Assembly: GCA_034620365.1 (NCBI GenBank)
Contig: JAQGEQ010000213.1
Coordinates: 124,001-188,000, forward strand
Reading direction: 5' to 3'
Length of the DNA: 64,000 nucleotides
DNA from: Pegea sp. RAD2-039
Taxonomy: Eukaryota > Chordata > Thaliacea > Salpida > Salpidae
The translations under genes and the position numbers were made by a program. The stretch's first letter is position 1; every line of letters begins with the position of its first letter. Below the pieces are notes generated by a model. The model did not search any database. It saw only the letters and a program-made list of their open reading frames with translations, and had not been told where the DNA came from. This document shows, piece by piece, positions 58,140 to 64,000 of this stretch.

Positions 58140-58550
58140 GTATAAATTTCAAGTTATATCAGCTCAGACGACAGATATTACATCTTAAAAAGCCCATATC
58201 ACCTGGTACATTGACCAGAGTAAATTTTTTCTCATTCTGCACAATTAGATCTTGGAACCAGTTGCCATCAGACATTGTCATGTCAGAATCACTCGAGTTG
58301 TTCAAGCAGAAGTTGAACAGTTATAATATTGCCAATACTACCATTTCTAATCTATGATTTTTTTTAATATTACTATAATTATATGTAATTGTTTACTGTT
58401 ATATGCTTTGAGGACTACTGAAATGCCATGTGTTACATCTTTTTATATTTCTATCAAAATAGGTATTATTTGTGAAAATGTGTGTTAGCGGGAGGTGCTC
58501 TCTTCAGGCACCCTCCTTCACATTTATTGAAATAAAGAAATGTACTTTTT
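58140..58550 (+). mobile_element. 5'-truncated non-LTR retrotransposon, RT C-terminus and 3' tail
   Basis: An open stretch near 58145-58345 reads RVNFFSFCTIRSWNQLPSDI and then SLELFKQKLNSY, the standard C-terminal ending of CR1/L2/Jockey-type ORF2 proteins (..R..F..R....WN.LP..vv...s...FK..L). A short 3' UTR follows, then gtgctctcttcaggcaccct ccttc and tttattgaaataaa at about 58495-58545. The same tail occurs in the SINE at 42224-42445 and the fragment at 17085-17135. Confidence 0.82.
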
Positions 58551-59825
58551 GAACACCATTTGAGGGCGTAGATATGTTATCGTGTTTCATTTGATCGCTT
58601 TACATATCGATAGTTCATTCTGTAGCTAACTGTGGTGATGTTTGTTGTTATGAACCATTGTTATTAGTCGCTTTTTACAATTGAATAAATCTCTTTTAAA
58701 GGTTTATTTTCATTAAAGTGCTGACAAACATTAAGCATGTGCTTTATAAGAGATGACTAATAGTTTTCGGGGTCTTTTTTTCATATAATTTATTTGCAGC
58801 TAAATTGGCAAAAGTCTTCTAAATATTTTATTATAAATATTACTTAAAAACGAGCATAATCATTTTTCATTATTTAGAGCTTGCACTGTGATTAATGAAA
58901 TTTTATAAAATGCTTCTATTAAAGGCAAGCAAAATTTAAGGGTTAACTAGCCCAATATTATTTTATTCTTGGTTCATGAGAAGTTTCATAAAAGTTGTTG
59001 ACAAAAACGATTACTAACTAAAAATTACCATCAAACAGAACATCGTGAATGAAATCTTAGCTATTAGATAAGATCAAATGGAATAATAAATTTGGAGATA
59101 AGTTTAACTCTTAGATTTGGTAGATATTTATATCGACTCTGACTAGAATCAAAGTTTTCATAAAGTTAGTGCTTCCAGTTTTACTTCCTAGATAAAGATC
59201 AAAATGCCTGACTTGAGATTGAAAATTAAATTCGTTTTTTTAAACAAGAAGCTTAAAGAGAATATTTGAGCGCATATGATTTTAGTCTGGCATAGAATAC
59301 TAAAGCAGACCACTATAAAGTATTTCAACGTTGGACAAGGCTACCTTCAGAAGATAAACGTATTTACAAATTTCGTGAGTTAATCAACTAACTCAGAGGC
59401 GAGGAACAATATTTATGGAAACAGAACTAAGTGAAGAAGATAAAATTTGCCAAAAGTTATTCTAAAATTTATAAAACTTCAGGCTGTATTGCTTCATATA
59501 AGATCTTACAAATTTCAGGTTGTTATTTATTAAACTTATTAACGAAAGAAGTATGCAGAGATATAATGCTAGCTGAATAGATCTGTCAGATTTTAATTAT
59601 CTGTTGGTTATAGAGCTGAAAGTTTAAATTGAAATTAAAAAAGTGATACTTTTCAAGTGACAAGTTTTGAAAATCTATTTTTTTCATTTTTATAATTGCA
59701 TGACAAAAGTGTTTATTGCAACTGAAAGTAACTCTGACAAAATAATATTCGATAAATAAGTTGTATTTGTCTTTGTTGTATTTTCAGAACTCGTTTATAA
59801 CAAGAACAAATTAGAAAAGTAACAT

Positions 59826-61205
59826 TTAAGAACCAGCAATAGTATGCGCGATAAAACCAAGTTCTCTTTCAATCTGTTAAAATATTTATCAATTAGTAGT
59901 TTCAGAAGTTGTAAAATGAATAAATTTGTTTATAAGTCATAAATACTATTTTCTATAAAACTAACTTTTGTGAGTATATAAATTGACGCGAATACATATA
60001 TGAATCAATACTATAAAAAGATATAAAGTATTCCAGCAGTGAATCTTCCTGAACTTTTTCGCAATTTAAGATATCGTATATAATTTGTAGAAGTTTAGAA
60101 TAAAATCTAAACTACCTCAGTTATTTTGGGTGATTAATTGGATATTTTAGTAATATCAAACAAATTATTTTCGAGCTTATCTTGTGTGTTTTGTAAATAT
60201 AATGAAATATACTATTTCTAATGTATAAGAAAGATATTATAAATATATTCATGTTTACATACATGTAAATCCTCACTATATTCCAGTATTATTGAACAAT
60301 ATTTTCAAAATATTGATAAAAAATCATCATAAAGAATATATTATATTTGTAAATAATGATAATTTTCTTCCGTAATCTTACCGGTACTAAAAGTATATGC
60401 ACAAAAGTATGCCATAAAGCATTCCATGTAGCTTTTACAGGTTTTGTTTCTGCAACACTGGCAATAGCTTTCTTACAATCCACATTAGTATATTTTATGA
60501 CTCCACTATTAAAAACAGAAAGATATTTACACCTTAAACAAATTTGAGCATTATGGATTTCATATAAATGTTTATACAAAGAATTATGTTTTAATATTTT
60601 TGCAAATTAGTTTTTAGGCAGAAAAACAAATTTGCTTACTTGTTTAGAATGTCAAAAAAACCTATAAAAATATTATGAAACTCTTGCATATTTGGATTAT
60701 ATAAAAGAAAATCAAGAAGTTGTGACCCTGTAGTATCAAAAGTAGAAGAACTTTGGTTATATAAGAAGAAAAAGACTATAAAAATAGAAATGACTCCAAA
60801 GGCAGATAAATATTTCGGATCTTTATCTTTTATTTCCATTATGAGATTTGTCATCATGCAATAAATTTCATAAACTAATTTTTTCGGTATTTTGAAGTAA
60901 TCACTTTCTGCAATTGGCTCTGCTGTTTTTTTACGCCTTGGAAACTATTTTGAAAGAAAAACTCAGATAAAAATATTTTCTGCTTTTTGCTAAAGTTTTA
61001 AAAGTTTATAATTAATTAGAAATTTCAAATATCTATTAAAAACTAAAATTTTAAAACTTATTTAGCTTTGAGTAAATTTACAATAATAGCTTTACTGAGA
61101 ATTTATATCATATTTCAACTTTATTCTTACTAGTCTGAATCTACATTTTTTTCTTCTTTTTTTAACTTTATTTCGTTTTCCGCACCAACATCCGTTACAC
61201 TTCAT
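59826..61205 (-). CDS. Unrecognised single-span membrane protein
   Basis: I do not recognise this gene. Four exons join in phase: 61131-61205, 60640-60944, 60382-60532 and 59826-59873, giving 192 residues. The N-terminus is short, Cys-rich and very basic (MKCNGCWCGKR, then KKRRKK), followed by a cytoplasmic-looking segment. One hydrophobic span at about residues 71-89 (YLSAFGVISIFIVFFFLYN) comes next, then about 100 residues with three Cys (KCKYLSVF, NVDCKKA). With Lys/Arg before the span and no signal peptide, a type II membrane protein is most likely. The last 15-residue exon is the weakest join; an alternative exon near 60030-60105 is open but out of phase. Neighbours do not suggest a role. 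Confidence 0.55.
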
Positions 61206-61935
61206 CTTAAATATTTAATATAATTTTTCAATTTCACTTTTGAAAACTCAGAATCTAACTTAATTGTTGCGTCATAAGGCTGTAGATGTTAGCAATTATC
61301 AAAACTAACGACCAACTTGCAAATTTGAGGAACGATTGAAGACTTGCAAACATCATTAAATACATCTTCAAATACTTGAGATATTTGTAATACCATCAAA
61401 AGTGATTATGAAGTTGAATACCGAAAACTTAGTAAAGAAATGAAAGTTTGAAATCTAATGTAAGCTGATACAAATCAAGTTTGAATCTTTAAATTATTTT
61501 TAGTATCGAATTGTAACTGATTTAAAAGCAAAATTTTGCTTCAGCCAAAATCATAAGAAGTTGAATATTTTTAGCAACAACTTAACTTTTTAGGATAATT
61601 ATAAAAACTCGAATATCTGTAAATAATTAAAAAATTCAGGAACGAAAAAGATTGATGATTAACAACTGCTCAGTATAAACAACAATATATAGATAGTTGT
61701 AATTTATTGCACATGCTTAAGACACTTTCACGAAGTATATCGACCACAGTTGATGCAACACACAGTATAAACAAGAAGTAAAAACTGTCTCAGATATTGA
61801 ATTATATACAACAGTATTCATGTATAAATGATGAATAAAAGACACTAAGCGTTAAAGATACTTTAATATTGAAGATATAAGGTTACAATAAATGCATCTA
61901 TCTTTTTAAGAGATACCAACATAGAAATTTGGGGA
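61206..61935. other. Intergenic region between the unknown gene and the ABCG2-like gene
   Basis: Non-coding; contains the upstream region of the small membrane-protein gene and the 3' flank of the transporter. Nothing else recognised. Confidence 0.45.
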
Positions 61936-64000
61936 TTAAGTTGTAGTCTTTGTACGAGCCAACTGTACATAAGTTAATGAGTACAAGCCAAAAGCTATTG
62001 CAAAGATAGCTACAGCATTCTGCCACAAGTCCCATTCTGTTAGGGGTGAGACACCGTCACCAATACCAAGCTGGCTATGAAGAAAGCATTCACCAGTAAC
62101 TGAAATACTAAAATGGATTTTAAATTTGTAAATGAATGATGAAACGTTTAAAACTCACCACGAATTGTTGGTTACAGGATCAGTGAAAAAAGTTGAGCAA
62201 TTATTTCGCACTGGCGTTAAACTTGAAAGAGTTTGATTGGAATAACAGTCAGTAAAAAGCTGGTTTCTAAATTCATTGATGGTGAAACCCTGTAAAATTA
62301 TCTGGCTTTTATTTCAACTCTTATAACATTATTCCAGCAGATTAGTAATTAGTGGTACCGATAAACCATAATTAGCCAGGCTCAAATATTGGACCCATTG
62401 TAACCAGGGCAAGACACTTTTGATGTTGAGTAAAAGACCAGAAAACAACTAGAAACAACAACAGAGGAATCAGTCAGATGATAAAGACAATTTGTTAGCT
62501 TGTTTGTGAGAACTTACTATAGAGAAGACAAAAATCAGACTGATAAAACTGTTTGCAACCGTGAAAGTTGAGACAGACACTGAGAAAAAAAGGGCAATGG
62601 CAACCGCTGCATAGCAGATTAGCAAACCGAAAAGTAGGAAGGTGAAAAAAGCTGCAGCATCAGATTTTAAACCTGAAAAAAACAACTAAGGTAGAAAAGT
62701 CAGCAGCTTCAAGCTAACAACTCACCGACCATCCAATAAGTAATACTACAAAAGGCGATTGGTCCAATAGTGCGAATTGGTATAAGATCAGCAAATAGTT
62801 TAGCAAGAAAATATGCAAAAACTCGATAATAACCCGAAGCATATTCATGCCTGTAAAAGATGTTGGTTGATAACAAGTAGGAGGAGGGAAACGGCACCTA
62901 CACGAATATATGTCTTTCATTTAGGAAGATTTCCATCGCACTGATTGAACCAAACATAAAATTTGTAGTGATGAAAAATAGAACACCAAACCTAGATTTT
63001 AAACAAAAATAAACATTTAAATAATTAACTTTTGAAGAAGAGACAACACTAATTAAGAAGACAACTTCTCGGTCAGAAGATGCAAGATTTGTCTTTAAGA
63101 CAAGTTTATTGGTCGAAAAGTTCTTACAGATCAAAGTTATTTTCTAAAATGCAGGTAATAATAAAAAGTCTTCTTTAAAACCTGTTTTGTGTTCCAGCAG
63201 TAGTGGAATTGTCAGTTTGAAAATACAAAACTCCGAATACAACTCCTATTATAGTGTTGATGATAAGCTGCAAAGAAAATCATTCATCAAAACAAAGAGT
63301 GGGTGACAGTTAAAAGACAAACCGTGATAGCAAAAGCAAGAGGATTTCTGATGACATTTAGAAAAGTTCGTTTCAATAATTTGCCAAGTTGATAGTAGAA
63401 AGGAGTAGCATAAGTTTTAGTATCTTCGTATACATCAGTTTTATAAACTATAATTACAACATTTAAAGGAAATATTAAGAAATTGATAGCTACAAAGACC
63501 TTGTGTGTTGTTGATTTCATGCAGTTCATCAACAGTACTTTTAAATATTTGAGAACTTTCGAATTTTTTCGCCAACGTTTCAGCAAATGTTTGATTAGTT
63601 GTATTATCTGCTACATTGTCTTGTATGCTGCTTGATTTAATAGCAACATGACAATTGTTTGCAAGTGCAGTTGAATCACCATTAATGATATCCAAGAAGA
63701 AATCGGCTGGATTGTTGTGTTCTTTACATTTATAACCTTCAAAATAATTTCAATTCAATTTTACAGAAAGAAGGACATCTTTTATTTAAACTACATTCAT
63801 GGACAACTAACCAAGGGTTTCAAAATAGGGCAAGGCATCTTGAAACGACCCGTGGTAGATTAAACGACCAAGAGACAGCAAAGTTAGACGATCAAATAGA
63901 CGAAAAATACTGTATCTGGGTTGATGTATAGAGAAGATGATTGTACGTCCCTTATTTGCAAGTCTGTTCAACAGATTTGTTAATTTCAATCAGAAATTTG
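61936..64000 (-). CDS. ABCG2: ABCG2-like half-transporter (3' part; N-terminus off window)
   Basis: ABCG half-transporter that dimerises and exports lipophilic substrates across the plasma membrane. Ten exons are visible: 63812 to about 63970, 63500-63736, 63323-63447, 63182-63267, 62902-62991, 62726-62850, 62518-62672, 62359-62448, 62159-62289, 61936-62107. The nucleotide-binding domain end shows the H-loop GRTIIFSIHQPRYSIF and HNNPADFFLDIINGDSTAL, nearly identical to human ABCG2. The membrane domain has GVLFFITTN, HEYASGYYRV and FSGLLLN, and ends in a loop with NNS/NCS sequons before TM6 (EWDLWQN). It corresponds to human residues of about 235-655. Walker A/B and the signature motif lie beyond 64000. 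The 5' edge is unclear: upstream of the ANKGRT codons the frame meets a TGA near 63988, so the exon may start at the AG before 63971 (minus-strand ...AACAG). Confidence 0.93.

Larger units (their letters stand above)
57287..59825. other. Intergenic region upstream of TIMP-like B
   Basis: AT-rich, with a non-LTR retrotransposon 3' fragment at about 58140-58550. The rest shows no gene I can support. Confidence 0.5.

Overview
The window is AT-rich nuclear DNA (roughly 70% A+T by eye) from an animal. Its genes carry many short GT-AG introns, commonly 45-60 nt. A connexin with the diagnostic first-loop cysteine pattern (37200-38673) points to a chordate, because connexins are known only from chordates. 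The compact AT-rich genes and the strong over-use of the palindrome TGACGTCA suggest a tunicate. The phylum call rests mainly on the connexin; the class cannot be fixed from this sequence.

Layout. (1) 1-14210, minus: a giant coiled-coil gene whose first exons match the N-terminus of CENP-F. Its last visible exon exceeds 11.5 kb and holds 59 copies of a 25-residue repeat (about 4541-8993); the C-terminus lies beyond position 1. (2) 14.2-18.2 kb: non-coding, with a decayed non-LTR retrotransposon. (3) 18191-23486, minus: PTPDC1 phosphatase, 19 exons. (4) 27191-31046, plus: tau-tubulin kinase. (5) 32855-35307, plus: compact class II DYRK kinase. (6) 35497-36169, minus: HDDC3/MESH1 hydrolase, convergent with the DYRK gene. 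(7) 37200-38673, minus: connexin. (8) 39049-40591, minus: SF3B4 splicing factor. (9) 42224-42445: tRNA-derived SINE. (10) 42866-50891, plus: rotatin, dozens of small exons dense in TGACGTCA. (11) 52717-54502 and 55752-57286, minus: two tandem TIMP-like genes. (12) 58.1-58.55 kb: 3' end of a non-LTR element that shares its tail with the SINE. (13) 59826-61205, minus: unrecognised small membrane-protein gene. (14) 61936-64000, minus: 3' part of an ABCG2-like transporter.

How the genes relate. There is no operon-like arrangement. In vertebrates CENP-F, PTPDC1, TTBK2, class II DYRK and rotatin all have reported centrosome or cilium roles, so the neighbourhood is enriched for that function; this may be chance. 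The TIMP pair is a local duplication in which one copy has lost the cysteine that binds the metalloproteinase zinc. Exon boundaries were assigned by hand from splice consensus and reading-frame continuity. Protein families were assigned by recalled similarity, with no database search.
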